64,000 nt of DNA from Gramella sp. MAR_2010_147 (GCF_900105135.1 NZ_LT629741.1:1054001-1118000); one strand, 5' to 3'; positions 25,646 to 35,297 are shown, counted from the first letter of the stretch. The notes: a model not told the origin generated them from the sequence alone. A program made the numbers and translations.

Positions 25646-26329
25646 ATGAAAACATTCAAAATATCAGTTTATGCAATTCTTATTTTCATTTTGTCTAATG
25701 TGAATATATACGCTCAGGATGCTGCCAAAGTAGATCCGAAACATTATAAGGTGGAATTCGAAAATGAAGAAGTGAGAGTGTTACGTATAAATTATGCTCC
25801 GGGAGAAGAATCGGTGATGCACAGTCACCCGGAAGGAGTTGCTATATTCATGACAGATTCCAAGGGAAAAATGAAAATGAAAGGTGGAGACGATTTTGTC
25901 ATGGATGAAGAAGCCGGAACCATCATGTGGACAGACTATACAGAGCATCAACCCAGTAATGCGAGTGACCAGCCTTTTGAAGTTATTCAAATAGAACTTA
26001 AAAAAAGCACAAATGCAGCCAATAATAAAAGTCTGCATTTATTTAAACTTCCGGAAGGTGTAAGCGAAAAGCAATTGAACGATTTTCTTAAAGAAATGAA
26101 TAAAGCGATTAGCGAAGAAGGTTTTCCAGATGCCGGTTATCATTTATATAAGACTACTGGTAATAATGATGAGTATTCATATTTTCTGGAAGGCGTTTGG
26201 CCAGATTCGGCTGCCTACGACAAAATCCATGAATCTGAAAAATGGAAAGCTGCTGCTGAGAAAGGTAAAGAGATGTTTGAAAAAATACAGGCACAGGAAT
26301 TATACCTAAAGGCGGAAAAAGTAAACTAA
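25646..26329 (+). CDS. Secreted cupin-domain protein with a C-terminal barrel-like domain
   Basis: A 227-residue protein with a signal peptide (YAILIFILSNVNIYAQ). A cupin domain near residues 35-115 has metal-ligand-like histidines (VMHSHPEGVAIFMTD, then TDYTEHQPSN). The C-terminal region of about 100 residues (EEGFPDAGYHLYKTTG, YSYFLEGVWPDSAAYDKI, ESEKWKAAAEKGKEMFEKI) resembles a dimeric alpha/beta barrel. That second domain recalls the duplicated proteins just upstream, so the whole block may act on related extracellular substrates. The link is inference. Confidence 0.78.
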   Translation: MKTFKISVYAILIFILSNVNIYAQDAAKVDPKHYKVEFENEEVRVLRINYAPGEESVMHSHPEGVAIFMTDSKGKMKMKGGDDFVMDEEAGTIMWTDYTEHQPSNASDQPFEVIQIELKKSTNAANNKSLHLFKLPEGVSEKQLNDFLKEMNKAISEEGFPDAGYHLYKTTGNNDEYSYFLEGVWPDSAAYDKIHESEKWKAAAEKGKEMFEKIQAQELYLKAEKVN

Positions 26330-26351
26330 AACTGGTAAATCAAATAATAAG

Positions 26352-26490
26352 AAAAGAGGCTGTCTAAAAAGTTAAGAAGACGTCATCCTGAATTTAATTC
26401 AGGATCTTAACTAATTGAAAATCAAAATCGGTTAGAAGCTGAATCAAATTCAGTTTGACGAAATAAGGACTTTTTAGAAAGCTTCTTTTT
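26352..26490. repeat. Long nested inverted repeat (flavobacterial intergenic element)
   Basis: The outer arms, starting GAGGCTGTCTAAAAAGT near 26356 and ending in the complementary ACTTTTTAGAAAGCTTC near 26484, enclose a palindrome ATCCTGAATT-T-AATTCAGGAT (26386-26406) and a third imperfect hairpin. It ends in a run of T and lies between a rightward and a leftward gene, so it may act as a bidirectional terminator or be a REP/MITE-like remnant. Confidence 0.65.
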
Positions 26491-26501
26491 TATATCTCAT
26501 A

Positions 26502-26915
26502 TTAGTGAGGCAATTTGTTCCTCAATAAGCCATACACAAAAGTTCCCAGAATAGTCGCAAGAAAAACAACAATTACTGATACGTAACCGGCTCCTATAAG
26601 GGTATAAATGGGTCCCGGACACGCACCAGCCAATGCCCAGCCAAGTCCAAAAATAATTCCTCCATACATATACCTGCTGAAGCTTTTATTTTTGGGCTCA
26701 AATTTAATCTCTTCACCGTGGATGTCTTTTGTTTTCCTCTTTTTAATGAGCTGAATCCCCAGAACTCCAATCACCAATGCTGAACCTATAATTCCGTACA
26801 TATGAAAAGCCTGGAACTGAAACATTTCGTATATTCTAAACCAGGAAGCTGCTTCCGATTTAAACATTACGATCCCGAAAAATATACCTATAACTAAATA
26901 TCCTATTACTCTCAT
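26502..26915 (-). CDS. YeeE/YedE-family sulfur transport protein, second half (DUF6691)
   Basis: A 137-residue membrane protein with four predicted helices and the conserved GLGWALAGACPGPIYTLIGAG motif. This is one half of the YeeE/YedE fold, which carries thiosulfate or related sulfur species through conserved cysteines; the Cys in GACPG is kept. The other half is encoded directly upstream (26919-27476), with a 3 bp gap. Split YeeE/YedE pairs are common in Bacteroidota. Confidence 0.9.
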   Translation of the reverse strand: MRVIGYLVIGIFFGIVMFKSEAASWFRIYEMFQFQAFHMYGIIGSALVIGVLGIQLIKKRKTKDIHGEEIKFEPKNKSFSRYMYGGIIFGLGWALAGACPGPIYTLIGAGYVSVIVVFLATILGTFVYGLLRNKLPH

Positions 26916-26918
26916 TTT

Positions 26919-27476
26919 CTAAAATATTAATGGAAAGATTAAATGGATCATTACTAAACCACCAATAAAAAATCCAATAACCGCGATTAAAGACGGTATT
27001 TGTAAATTACTTAAACCGGAAATTGCATGCCCGGAGGTACAACCTCCTGCCCATCTAGCTCCAAAGCCGAGTAGGAGTCCGCCAATAATGAGGATAGTTA
27101 AGGCCTTCCAATCTGTTAATGCTTCCAGACTGTATAATTCATCGGGAAGATATGCTTTACCAGCGCTTTCAAAGCCAAGACCTTGCAGGGTGGAAACTGT
27201 TTCAGGATTTATAGCTACTGCTGCATCTGGAGTTAAAAAATTCATGGCAATAAATCCTCCAATCGCTGCCCCAACAATAACAATTAAATTCCATTTCTGA
27301 GCCCGCCAGTCAAAATCGAAAAAACTAGCCTTTTCATCTGCTCCACACATGGTGCAAATAGTTCTCAAATTTGAAGACATCCCGAATTGCTTTCCCATAA
27401 AAATGAGAAGGAACATTATTAAGGCGATCAAAGGTCCTGCAACGTACCAGGGCCATGGCTGTAAGATTAAATCCAT
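26919..27476 (-). CDS. YeeE/YedE-family sulfur transport protein, first half
   Basis: A 185-residue membrane protein with helices near 10-28, 58-78, 127-145 and 160-183 and the motif GFGARWAGGCTSGHAISGLS, whose Cys is a signature of YeeE-type transporters. It precedes its partner half by 3 bp. A GTAAC-N4-GTTAC palindrome lies 48 bp upstream of the start, shared with other sulfur-related genes of the window, so coordinated control is likely. Confidence 0.9.
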   Translation of the reverse strand: MDLILQPWPWYVAGPLIALIMFLLIFMGKQFGMSSNLRTICTMCGADEKASFFDFDWRAQKWNLIVIVGAAIGGFIAMNFLTPDAAVAINPETVSTLQGLGFESAGKAYLPDELYSLEALTDWKALTILIIGGLLLGFGARWAGGCTSGHAISGLSNLQIPSLIAVIGFFIGGLVMIHLIFPLIF

Positions 27477-27523
27477 ATTTTCTAATTAAGCTGCAAAGTA
27501 AAGGTAAGAAGAATCGTATAACA

Positions 27524-27537
27524 GTAACAAAAGTTAC
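27524..27537. promoter_or_regulatory. GTAAC-N4-GTTAC operator-like palindrome upstream of the YeeE pair
   Basis: GTAAC at 27524-27528 and GTTAC at 27533-27537, spacer AAAA. It is one of four such sites in the window, all in front of sulfur-associated or neighbouring genes. Symmetry and spacing fit a Crp/Fnr-type dimer. Confidence 0.6.
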
Positions 27538-27540
27538 ATT

Positions 27541-28443
27541 CTATGCAGAAGTGACAAAATCCCGGATATTCTGAACTACTTTTTCAGAAAGCCTTTCCAG
27601 GGTTTTCGTAGACCAGCCTGCACTGGTTCCATGAGTGATCATATTCTCAATTTCCAGTATTTCTGAAGAAAGTTCCTTCTTCCCATCTCCATCAAAAATG
27701 GCAAAATTATCTCCATCTTTCATCCATTTCTGAAAAGCTTTTTCAGAAAAAGGCAAACCCAAAGAAGTGTTTATCAGGATTTTTCCGTTTCCTGTTTTAT
27801 TGAAAAGCTCCTCCCCTATAAGTTCTGTATTTTTTGGGAGATGAAACGATATTACCTCGCATTTGATCATCAATTCCTCAAGCTCAAGATAGGTTACACC
27901 TTTATGCTCATATTGCTGTTTTCTCGTTCTGCTGAAATAATAAAGATCGGCTCCGAAAGGTATAAGACAGTCGGCAAGTAATTGCCCGGTAACTCCCAGA
28001 CCCACGATCCCGATCTTCAAGTCCGTAAGTTCGCAGGGCATTTGTTTCCATTGATGCTTTTTATAACCATTTAATAATTGGATAAGTTCAGAAATAATAA
28101 ACTCTGCTACCCCGGGATCTCCATAGTCCCTTATTCCTTTCACCGCAATTCCTTTATCTCTGGCAAATTTCACGGCTACATTGGCCGATTCATCATCATA
28201 TAAACTACAGGCCATCCCGATATATTTCAGGTTTGGGCAGGCTTCGATAATATCTTCATTCAATTCAGTATGCCATGAAACGATCACTGCTTCCGCATCA
28301 CCAATTCGTTCTATAATTTCATCTTTAGACTCAGGATAATCTGTATGTACCTCAACTTCATCTTTGCTCAGCTTCTGCAATTCAGTTATGGCATGATCAT
28401 TTAGCTTCGTGTGATCTACACAGACTATTTTATTGAATTTCAT
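27541..28443 (-). CDS. 2-hydroxyacid dehydrogenase-like protein
   Basis: Read from the ATG at 28443 the protein has about 300 residues and starts MKFNKIVCVDHTKL; a longer frame to 28485 adds an unlikely extension. The NAD-binding motif GIVGLGVTGQLLA is intact. The catalytic positions differ from canonical D-isomer dehydrogenases: the usual NTARG reads NTSLG, so the substrate-binding Arg is replaced, while a His in THGTSAGW near the C-terminus is kept. Reaction uncertain. A terminator at 28505-28532 separates it from the carboxylase operon. Confidence 0.82.
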   Translation of the reverse strand: MKFNKIVCVDHTKLNDHAITELQKLSKDEVEVHTDYPESKDEIIERIGDAEAVIVSWHTELNEDIIEACPNLKYIGMACSLYDDESANVAVKFARDKGIAVKGIRDYGDPGVAEFIISELIQLLNGYKKHQWKQMPCELTDLKIGIVGLGVTGQLLADCLIPFGADLYYFSRTRKQQYEHKGVTYLELEELMIKCEVISFHLPKNTELIGEELFNKTGNGKILINTSLGLPFSEKAFQKWMKDGDNFAIFDGDGKKELSSEILEIENMITHGTSAGWSTKTLERLSEKVVQNIRDFVTSA

Positions 28444-28464
28444 GATACAATTTAAATGGAAAAG

Positions 28465-28485
28465 ATGCTGAAATAAATTCAGCAT
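28465..28485. repeat. Short REP-like palindrome
   Basis: ATGCTGAA (28465-28472) and TTCAGCAT (28478-28485) form an 8-bp stem with a 5-base loop. The same kind of sequence occurs within the long inverted repeat near 26390. Confidence 0.6.
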
Positions 28486-28504
28486 AACGTATTAATAAGA
28501 TTAA

Positions 28505-28532
28505 AAAAGGCCGGAATACATTCCGGCCTTTC
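28505..28532. terminator. Terminator at the end of the acyl-CoA carboxylase operon
   Basis: A perfect stem of about 12 bp (AAAGGCCGGAAT with its complement ending at 28531) placed right after the leftward carboxyltransferase gene, with A and T runs on both sides. Confidence 0.88.
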
Positions 28533-28536
28533 AATT

Positions 28537-30078
28537 TTATAACGGGATATTTCCGTGTTTTCTATTAGGTCGCAGAACATGCTTGTTTTCCAGTGCGCTA
28601 AAAGCTCTAATTAATTTTCTTCGAGTATCTTTCGGCATGATCACCTCATCAATAAAACCACGTTGTGCAGCTTCAAATGGAGTGGCAAACTTTTCAGCAT
28701 ACTCAGCTTCTCTCTCGGCTAATTTCTTTTCCGGGTCCTCAGATTGAGCGATTTCCTTTCTAAAAATAATTTCAGAAGCTCCCTTCGCTCCCATTACAGC
28801 AATCTCTGCCGTTGGCCAGGCAAAGTTGAAGTCGGCTCCAATATGCTTGGAATTCATTACATCATAGGCACCACCATAAGCTTTCCTGGTAATAACAGTA
28901 ACCTTTGGCACCGTTGCTTCGCTAAGTGCGTAAAGCAACTTAGCACCATGTAAAATGATCCCGTTCCATTCCTGATCTGTCCCTGGAAGGAAGCCCGGAA
29001 CATCTACCAGCACTAAAAGCGGAATATTAAAACAATCACAGAACCTGGTAAATCTTGCCGCTTTTTTAGAAGAATCTACATCCAGCACTCCGGCAAGGCT
29101 CATCGGTTGGTTAGCGATTACCCCAACGCTTCTTCCTCCAATTCTGGAAAAACCTACGATAATATTATCTGCATAATTCTTATGAACTTCAAAAAAAGAA
29201 TCATCATCTATAATCCCTTTGATCACCTCATGCATATCATAAGGCTTGTTAGAACTATCCGGAACGATATTCTCCAGTACCTCTCTGTGTTCATCTCCCA
29301 ACTCAAAATCCAGTTTTTCAGGTGGCGTTTGATTATTTTGAGGCATATAGCTTATTAACTGCTTAATATTCTCTAAACAGATAATATCGTTGGCTGCTGT
29401 AAAATGAGTCACCCCAGATTTAGTGGAATGCGTACTCGCTCCACCCAATTCTTCTGAAGTAACATTTTCATTAGTAACTGTTTTTACCACGTTTGGTCCA
29501 GTTACGAACATATAAGAAGTATCCTCCACCATTAAGGTGAAATCTGTCATCGCAGGAGAATACACGGCACCACCGGCACAAGGCCCCATAATTGCCGAAA
29601 TTTGGGGAATTACCCCCGAAGCTTTTACATTTCTATGAAAGATATCTGCATATCCTCCAAGAGATTTTACACCTTCCTGAATACGTGCACCACCAGAATC
29701 ATTTAGACCAATCATTGGGGCACCAACCTTTACGGCCATATCCATTACTTTACAGATCTTTTCAGCATGAGTTTCTGAAAGTGACCCTCCAAAAACCGTG
29801 AAATCCTGAGCAAAAACATAGACCAAGCGACCATGGATGGTTCCGTAGCCGGTAATCACTCCGTCCCCATAGAATTTTTGCTTCTCCATCCCAAAATCTG
29901 TGGTACGGTGTGTTACTAAAATTCCTATTTCTTCAAATGAATTCTCATCCAGTAAATATTCCACTCGTTCCCGAGCAGTCAATTTTTTCTTTTCGTGCTG
30001 TTTAGTTATTCGTTTTTCACCTCCACCTTTATGGGCTTCAGCGATCTTTTCTTTTAACTTATCGAGGTTCTGACTCAT
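28537..30078 (-). CDS. pccB: Acyl-CoA carboxylase, carboxyltransferase subunit (propionyl-CoA carboxylase beta type)
   Basis: A 513-residue carboxyltransferase of the crotonase superfamily that moves carboxylate from carboxybiotin to acyl-CoA. Both oxyanion-hole regions are seen: [19 protein letters not shown] with [13 protein letters not shown] in the N-terminal half and [20 protein letters not shown] with [13 protein letters not shown] in the C-terminal half. Length is typical of PccB/MmdA. It follows the biotin carboxylase and biotin carrier genes in one operon. Propionyl-CoA is the likeliest substrate; other short acyl-CoAs are possible. Confidence 0.94.
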   Translation of the reverse strand: MSQNLDKLKEKIAEAHKGGGEKRITKQHEKKKLTARERVEYLLDENSFEEIGILVTHRTTDFGMEKQKFYGDGVITGYGTIHGRLVYVFAQDFTVFGGSLSETHAEKICKVMDMAVKVGAPMIGLNDSGGARIQEGVKSLGGYADIFHRNVKASGVIPQISAIMGPCAGGAVYSPAMTDFTLMVEDTSYMFVTGPNVVKTVTNENVTSEELGGASTHSTKSGVTHFTAANDIICLENIKQLISYMPQNNQTPPEKLDFELGDEHREVLENIVPDSSNKPYDMHEVIKGIIDDDSFFEVHKNYADNIIVGFSRIGGRSVGVIANQPMSLAGVLDVDSSKKAARFTRFCDCFNIPLLVLVDVPGFLPGTDQEWNGIILHGAKLLYALSEATVPKVTVITRKAYGGAYDVMNSKHIGADFNFAWPTAEIAVMGAKGASEIIFRKEIAQSEDPEKKLAEREAEYAEKFATPFEAAQRGFIDEVIMPKDTRRKLIRAFSALENKHVLRPNRKHGNIPL

Positions 30079-30094
30079 CTCTAAATTCTCAATT

Positions 30095-31537
30095 TTAGTT
30101 GTGTGGTAATCTTAGTTGCTCCTTATCTATCATATACTGCTTCAACGCCATAAGAGCAGCTAGTTTTGCTTCTTCTTCGGTTTCATCTTTCAAAGCTTCC
30201 GGAGAATAATATTTTTTTACAAAGTGTGTATCAAAATTCCCGCTTCTGAAGGCTTCATGCTGAAAGACAAATTTCCCAAAAGGCAAAGTAGTGCTCACCC
30301 CTTCAACAATATAATGATCTATAGCCTTGATCATCATCTGTATCGCTTCTTCCCTGGTTTTTCCGTAAGTGATTAGTTTCGCTAACATAGGATCATAATA
30401 GATAGGCACTTCCATACCTTCTTCAAATCCGTTATCCAGTCTTATTCCTTCACCTACCGGCACTGCATATTTCTCCAGCGTACCCGTACTTGGCATAAAA
30501 TCTTCTAATGGATCTTCAGCATATACCCGAAGTTCCATCGCGTGACCTTTAATCTTCAAATCATCCTGAGAAAACTGAAGCTTTTCCCCTCTCGCTACCA
30601 ATATTTGTTGTTCTACAAGATCCACTCCGGTTATATATTCGGTTACCGGATGTTCCACCTGTAGCCTGGTATTCATTTCCAGGAAATAGAAATTCCGGTT
30701 TTCGTCAAATAGAAATTCCACCGTTCCGGCACCAACATAGTCACAGGCTTTGGCGACTTTAACAGCAGCCTCACCCATTTCTTTTCTTAATGCCTCATCC
30801 AACACTACTGAAGGAGCTTCTTCAACTACCTTCTGATGTCTCCGCTGAATACTACATTCTCTTTCAAACAGATGTACATAGTTTCCGTGTGTATCAGCCA
30901 GTACCTGAATTTCAATATGTCGTGGTGAGGATACATATTTTTCAATAAAAACAGATCCGTCACCAAAGGCAGATTCAGCTTCACTAATCGCACGCTTCAT
31001 CTGGTCTTCCAGCTCTTTCTCTTTTTCCACCACACGCATTCCTTTACCTCCACCACCGGCAGACGCTTTAATTAAAATAGGAAAACCTATATCTCTGGCA
31101 ATTTTCTTAGCTTTTTCAGTATCGGTGATCGCTTCATCAATTCCCGGCACCATGGGGATGTCATAAGCTTTTACCGCATCTTTAGCAGCAAGCTTACTTC
31201 CCATCACTTTTATGGCTTTTGACCCGGGACCAATCCAGGTGATGCCATTTTTTTCGACTGACTCTGCAAAAGAAGCATTCTCACTCAGGAATCCGTAACC
31301 CGGATGAATCCCATCTACGTTTAATTTTTTCGCTACTTCTATAATTTTATCGCCTTTCAGGTAAGATTCGCTGGAAGGTGCCTCTCCAATGCAAACTGCT
31401 TCATCTGCAAACTTTACATGGGGTGCGTTTCTATCTGCCGTAGAGTATACCGCTACTGTATCTATTCCCATACGCTTTACGGTCTTCATCACTCTCAAAG
31501 CGATCTCTCCCCTGTTGGCTACTAATATTTTTTTCAT
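30095..31537 (-). CDS. Biotin carboxylase subunit of an acyl-CoA carboxylase
   Basis: A protein of 480 residues starting [15 protein letters not shown] at ATG 31537. The ATP-grasp motif [34 protein letters not shown] and [16 protein letters not shown] are intact. It carboxylates biotin on the separate carrier protein, using ATP and bicarbonate. The C-terminus adds about 30 residues beyond the usual AccC end. It lies 17 bp upstream of the carboxyltransferase gene, so it is dedicated to this enzyme and is not the housekeeping AccC. Confidence 0.94.
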   Translation of the reverse strand: MKKILVANRGEIALRVMKTVKRMGIDTVAVYSTADRNAPHVKFADEAVCIGEAPSSESYLKGDKIIEVAKKLNVDGIHPGYGFLSENASFAESVEKNGITWIGPGSKAIKVMGSKLAAKDAVKAYDIPMVPGIDEAITDTEKAKKIARDIGFPILIKASAGGGGKGMRVVEKEKELEDQMKRAISEAESAFGDGSVFIEKYVSSPRHIEIQVLADTHGNYVHLFERECSIQRRHQKVVEEAPSVVLDEALRKEMGEAAVKVAKACDYVGAGTVEFLFDENRNFYFLEMNTRLQVEHPVTEYITGVDLVEQQILVARGEKLQFSQDDLKIKGHAMELRVYAEDPLEDFMPSTGTLEKYAVPVGEGIRLDNGFEEGMEVPIYYDPMLAKLITYGKTREEAIQMMIKAIDHYIVEGVSTTLPFGKFVFQHEAFRSGNFDTHFVKKYYSPEALKDETEEEAKLAALMALKQYMIDKEQLRLPHN

Positions 31538-31629
31538 ATTCAAATTTTAATAAGACCTCTTGACTTCGCTCGAGGTGATTTCTCATTAATTTGTAGTTTT
31601 AATTTCTCAGAATTAAACAATAATTCCTA

Positions 31630-32115
31630 TTACTCCATTTCTATCAATAACTGGTTCTTCTCTACAGTATCGCTCTTGCTAACGGTAACAGATTTCACCA
31701 CTCCGTCGCGTGGAGCTGTTAAGGTATTCTCCATTTTCATGGCTTCTAGTACCAGTAGATAATCCCCTTCTTTTACCTCATCTCCTTCCTTAACATTCAC
31801 TTCCAGAATGAGACCCGGCATAGGAGCTTTAATATCGTTGACCTGTTGAGAAGTCCCCAAAGAAAGACCCATCTCTTCTATCAACTGGTCCAGATCATTA
31901 TTGATCTTTACCGAATAAATATTCGAATTGATCTTGATCTTATATATCCTGTTTAGAAAATCAGACTTAAAGACCTCTGCAGTGTAAGAGCGGTTATCTT
32001 TTAATAGATGATAACGTTTATCAGAAGTTTTTTGAGTATCCAGTGCTCTGATCTCTTCTTCTGAAAACTCAAAATCCAGAGTATCGTTCACCTTTACTTT
32101 GTAATTTTTATCCAT
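31630..32115 (-). CDS. Biotin carboxyl carrier protein of the acyl-CoA carboxylase
   Basis: A 161-residue protein with a C-terminal biotinyl domain: IKAPMPGLILEVNVKEGDEV, then the biotinylation motif EAMKMENTL with the modified Lys, and a final VTVSKSDTVEKNQLLIEME. The N-terminal half (residues 1-85) is a beta-rich linker domain found in three-gene acyl-CoA carboxylases of Bacteroidota. It is the first gene of the operon and contacts both other subunits. Confidence 0.93.
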   Translation of the reverse strand: MDKNYKVKVNDTLDFEFSEEEIRALDTQKTSDKRYHLLKDNRSYTAEVFKSDFLNRIYKIKINSNIYSVKINNDLDQLIEEMGLSLGTSQQVNDIKAPMPGLILEVNVKEGDEVKEGDYLLVLEAMKMENTLTAPRDGVVKSVTVSKSDTVEKNQLLIEME

Positions 32116-32274
32116 AAATAGCTTTATGTGTGGTTATTTTTGAACGTGGAGCGTAAATATAGAAAATTTAAGATGGTCAAAGTGTTGAAGAATTCTCAAA
32201 ATATTAGAATTTCATTGTTAAACTCGTAATTTATGAGATTGTGTCATTTCTCTCACGATGACACCGCTTGCAAT

Positions 32275-32306
32275 AAAAAACCCGGAACAGTATTCCGGGT
32301 TTTTTA
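32275..32306. terminator. Bidirectional terminator between the MBL-rhodanese gene and the carboxylase operon
   Basis: A 13-bp perfect stem (32275-32287 with 32293-32305) with an A run on one side and a T run on the other. It lies just past the stop of the leftward MBL-rhodanese gene. Confidence 0.9.
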
Positions 32307-32330
32307 AAAATAAATTTTGTGTCGACTAGC

Positions 32331-33668
32331 TTATTTAAAATCCTTTATAGCCTCACTAAGATCATAAACCTTGGTATTCTCAAATTTCATATCCAGGATA
32401 CTACTTCCTGCTGCAGATCTATAACCTCCGGCGCAATGTACTATTACCGGCTTATGTGATGGTATTTCAGTGGAATTCTCTCTTAGTTCGTGAAGCGGAA
32501 CGGCAACGGCACCTTCAAAGATCTTTCCATCTGCTACTTCACTATCATTACGTATGTCTACAATCGTATAGTTCTCCTTGTTATTTTTAAAATATTCCAG
32601 ATCAAGTTGCTCCGTCTTTCCGTTGAGTTTACTTCCTAAAGTGATCACCGCCTTTACCTGTTTTTCATAGCCGATCTTTGCCGTTCTCTCCAGCATTTCT
32701 TCCAAATTATCAACGGAATCGATCACAAGGTAAAATTCTTCCTCGGGCTGAATGATAGCGCCCAGCCAGGTTTCATATTTATCCTTTTCAGAACGGGCCA
32801 TGATATTAATGCTATTTGGAAGATGCGCTTTTTTAAAGCTTTCCTCATCACGAGTATCTACGATCGTTACACCCTTCTTAACTTCCTCTACTCTAAGTCT
32901 TAACTTATTAGCCCATTTGGTGCGCTGTACGTTTTCCGGTCCGGTTTTATTGATATCTACATTAAATCCGAAATAATGCGGAATAAATGGTTGATCTTTA
33001 AGTATCTCTTCTACAAACTCATCTTCCGTCTGTTCTTTAAACGCCCAATTCCCCTGACGTTCATTTCCCAAAGTACTGGAAGATGCATCGCTCATGTTCT
33101 TTCCGCATAACGAACCCGCACCGTGTGCTGGATATACAAGCGCATCATCTGGCAAGTCTGTAAATTTATTCTGAATAGTGTGATACATTTGCTTGGCCAG
33201 GTCTACTCTTTTAGCTTTCATATTCCCAGCTTTCTCACGCAGGTCAGGTCTTCCAACATTCCCGATAAAAAGTGTATCTCCGGTAAATAATGCTGTTTTA
33301 TCGTCTTCTTTGGCTACAATAGTAATACTGTCTGGAGAGTGTCCTGGAGTATTAATCGCACTAAAAATGATATCCCCCATCTCCAGGGTATCGCCATCAT
33401 CAAAAGTTTTATGAGGATAATCTGCTCCCACCTTTTCGCTAGCATAAATAATCGCTCCAGCTTCTTCGTGTATTTGCAAATGACTACTCACAAAATCTGC
33501 ATGTGGATGCGTCTCAAAAACCGCTACAATTTTCGCGTTCTGCTCTTCCGCGTACCTATAATATTCCATAGGATTTCTGGAAGGATCTACAAGTGCCATT
33601 TCACCATTACTAACTATAGCATAGGAAAAATGCGCCAGTGGACTATCTTTAAGTTGTTTTATGGTCAT
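32331..33668 (-). CDS. Metallo-beta-lactamase-fold protein with rhodanese domains (persulfide dioxygenase-like)
   Basis: A 445-residue protein. Residues 1-200 are a metallo-beta-lactamase domain like ETHE1 persulfide dioxygenases (ETHPHADFVSSH metal motif, FTGDTLFIGNVGRPDL, YPAHGAGSLCG). A rhodanese-like domain without catalytic Cys follows near 255-345 (VDTRDEESFKKAHLPNSI). A second rhodanese domain near 355-445 carries the active loop HCAGGYRSA. It probably oxidises glutathione- or other persulfides and moves sulfane sulfur. It starts 12 bp after the desaturase-like gene, so it shares the palindrome-controlled promoter at 34626. Confidence 0.9.
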   Translation of the reverse strand: MTIKQLKDSPLAHFSYAIVSNGEMALVDPSRNPMEYYRYAEEQNAKIVAVFETHPHADFVSSHLQIHEEAGAIIYASEKVGADYPHKTFDDGDTLEMGDIIFSAINTPGHSPDSITIVAKEDDKTALFTGDTLFIGNVGRPDLREKAGNMKAKRVDLAKQMYHTIQNKFTDLPDDALVYPAHGAGSLCGKNMSDASSSTLGNERQGNWAFKEQTEDEFVEEILKDQPFIPHYFGFNVDINKTGPENVQRTKWANKLRLRVEEVKKGVTIVDTRDEESFKKAHLPNSINIMARSEKDKYETWLGAIIQPEEEFYLVIDSVDNLEEMLERTAKIGYEKQVKAVITLGSKLNGKTEQLDLEYFKNNKENYTIVDIRNDSEVADGKIFEGAVAVPLHELRENSTEIPSHKPVIVHCAGGYRSAAGSSILDMKFENTKVYDLSEAIKDFK

Positions 33669-33680
33669 TTTAATTGATTT

Positions 33681-34598
33681 TTATGATTGTTTTGGTTTTA
33701 CTTTATCACTTCTTTTGAAAGGAAACAGCGTTTGATTTCCAAAGCCTTCAGGAAAATTTTCATCTCCGCTGAAACCTAATGTTATTTTCTTCCCACTTTT
33801 CGGAACATACGCAGTTCCGAAGAGATAATCCCAGATACTCAGGCTAAGCCCGTAATTCATACCGTAAGGTCGATCATCTGGTAATTCTTTAGAATGATGC
33901 CAGATATGCATTTTAGGATTATTTAAAATATAGCCCAGGGGGCCGTAGTTCCATCCCAGGTTCGCATGGTTTAAATGTCCTACAAAGACGGCGAACATAT
34001 GCACTACAAAGAATTCTTTTATTCCGAAGCCTATCATCGCTAATGGAATATATTGTACCGTTTTATATATTATTGTTTCCATAAAATGAAATCGAAATTG
34101 GGCGGCGAAACCCATTTCTTTCACACTATGATGTACTTTATGAAACTCCCAAAGCCATGGTCTTTTGTGTAATTGTCTGTGCACGTTCCACTGAATAAAA
34201 TCTGCGATCACGAACATTATGAGTAATTGAACCCATGCCGGTAGATTATCAATCTCAATGGCTACTATATTATCTATTCCGAAAATTGAAAGGAAATCAT
34301 TGAACAACTCTACCGCAACATTGCTTAACGCATTGTAAACAATAAGGGAGAAAAGGAAAAAATTAAAAAGTATATAAAAGCTATCCAGCCAGAAACCTTT
34401 TCGAAAGATCTTCTGATCCTTTCTCCATGGCAGGATTATTTCAAAGAGCCAGACTAATAGTGACAATCCAATTAACCAATAGAAATAACTAGTCCATGAA
34501 GGATTTGTAATTTCATTAATCAGGTAATTAAAGTAACCGGAAAATGAATTCTCGATGATGTATATATACTTTTCCAAGTTTTTCAAATTCTTTAGCAA
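33681..34598 (-). CDS. Sterol desaturase / fatty acid hydroxylase family protein
   Basis: A 305-residue integral membrane di-iron enzyme with four or more helices and the family's His clusters: HRQLH, HKVHH and HIWHH. The substrate in bacteria is usually a lipid (fatty acid or isoprenoid) and cannot be read from the sequence. It is the promoter-proximal gene of a two-gene unit with the MBL-rhodanese gene (12 bp gap). A GTAAC-N4-GTTAC site lies 28 bp before its start. The association with sulfane sulfur metabolism is by context only. Confidence 0.9.
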   Translation of the reverse strand: MLKNLKNLEKYIYIIENSFSGYFNYLINEITNPSWTSYFYWLIGLSLLVWLFEIILPWRKDQKIFRKGFWLDSFYILFNFFLFSLIVYNALSNVAVELFNDFLSIFGIDNIVAIEIDNLPAWVQLLIMFVIADFIQWNVHRQLHKRPWLWEFHKVHHSVKEMGFAAQFRFHFMETIIYKTVQYIPLAMIGFGIKEFFVVHMFAVFVGHLNHANLGWNYGPLGYILNNPKMHIWHHSKELPDDRPYGMNYGLSLSIWDYLFGTAYVPKSGKKITLGFSGDENFPEGFGNQTLFPFKRSDKVKPKQS

Positions 34599-34625
34599 AA
34601 ATATAAATATCGAGTAGTTAAGGAA

Positions 34626-34639
34626 GTAACTTTTGTTAC
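34626..34639. promoter_or_regulatory. GTAAC-N4-GTTAC palindrome upstream of the desaturase / MBL-rhodanese pair
   Basis: GTAAC at 34626-34630, spacer TTTT, GTTAC at 34635-34639, about 28 bp before the start codon. Confidence 0.6.
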
Positions 34640-34764
34640 ACTTATTTATAAAAGCATCAACAGATTTAAATTAAATGAAATTTTAAAGGTGGAAAACAAA
34701 TATAAGTTAAAAGTGAACCTGGGCTAATGATCACGAAATATAAGGTGATTTCGTAAAACTACCT

Positions 34765-35175
34765 TTATACCTCCTTCAACCTTAAATATTGATTGTGCCC
34801 AATGCTCATAAAGTAAAGCATATACCCAAAGAAAAACATGAGAAGTGTAGCCAGAAAAAGGCTGTTATGATCATATTTAAAATAAACCCCAAAATAGAAT
34901 AAGCCGGTAACAATCGCCAATGGTAATAGATATTTAGAAAAAATAAATCCATTTATTTCAATGCGCTTAATCTCGTCCTTGGCTATTTCAATGTTTAACG
35001 GTTCACTCCCACACCAATCTATTTTTGCTGTTAATTGATATTTGCCTTCGGGAATTTCAAAAGACAATACCTGTTTATCTTTAATTTCAGAAAATTTCAC
35101 CCCATTTAAAAAGAGTTCAAAAGACCTCATTCTATTGGCCCATTCAGAATTTCTTCTAATAATTAGTTTTGGCAT
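34765..35175 (-). CDS. Membrane protein with an N-terminal PEGA-like domain
   Basis: A 136-residue protein: residues 1-70 form a beta-rich PEGA-like domain (FELFLNGVKFSEIKD, FEIPEGKYQLTAKIDW), followed by two membrane helices near 84-100 and 106-125. No enzyme motif is visible. The strongest regulatory palindrome of the window (22 bp, perfect) ends 19 bp before its start codon, so it belongs to the putative sulfur regulon. Function unknown. Confidence 0.75.
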   Translation of the reverse strand: MPKLIIRRNSEWANRMRSFELFLNGVKFSEIKDKQVLSFEIPEGKYQLTAKIDWCGSEPLNIEIAKDEIKRIEINGFIFSKYLLPLAIVTGLFYFGVYFKYDHNSLFLATLLMFFFGYMLYFMSIGHNQYLRLKEV

Positions 35176-35193
35176 TTGTAATTCTATAACTCA

Positions 35194-35215
35194 CTCTGTA
35201 ACAATTGTTACAGAG
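35194..35215. promoter_or_regulatory. Perfect 22-bp palindrome containing GTAAC-N4-GTTAC
   Basis: CTCTGTAAC (35194-35202), AATT, GTTACAGAG (35207-35215). It is the most symmetric of the four sites and probably the strongest binding site of the regulator. Confidence 0.7.
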
Positions 35216-35297
35216 ACCAATTCATCTTTAAATTATATTGCAGCAATTAAACTGGTTAGGTTTTTTTGCCTCAAATGCGGTTTTTCATAATGAATCA

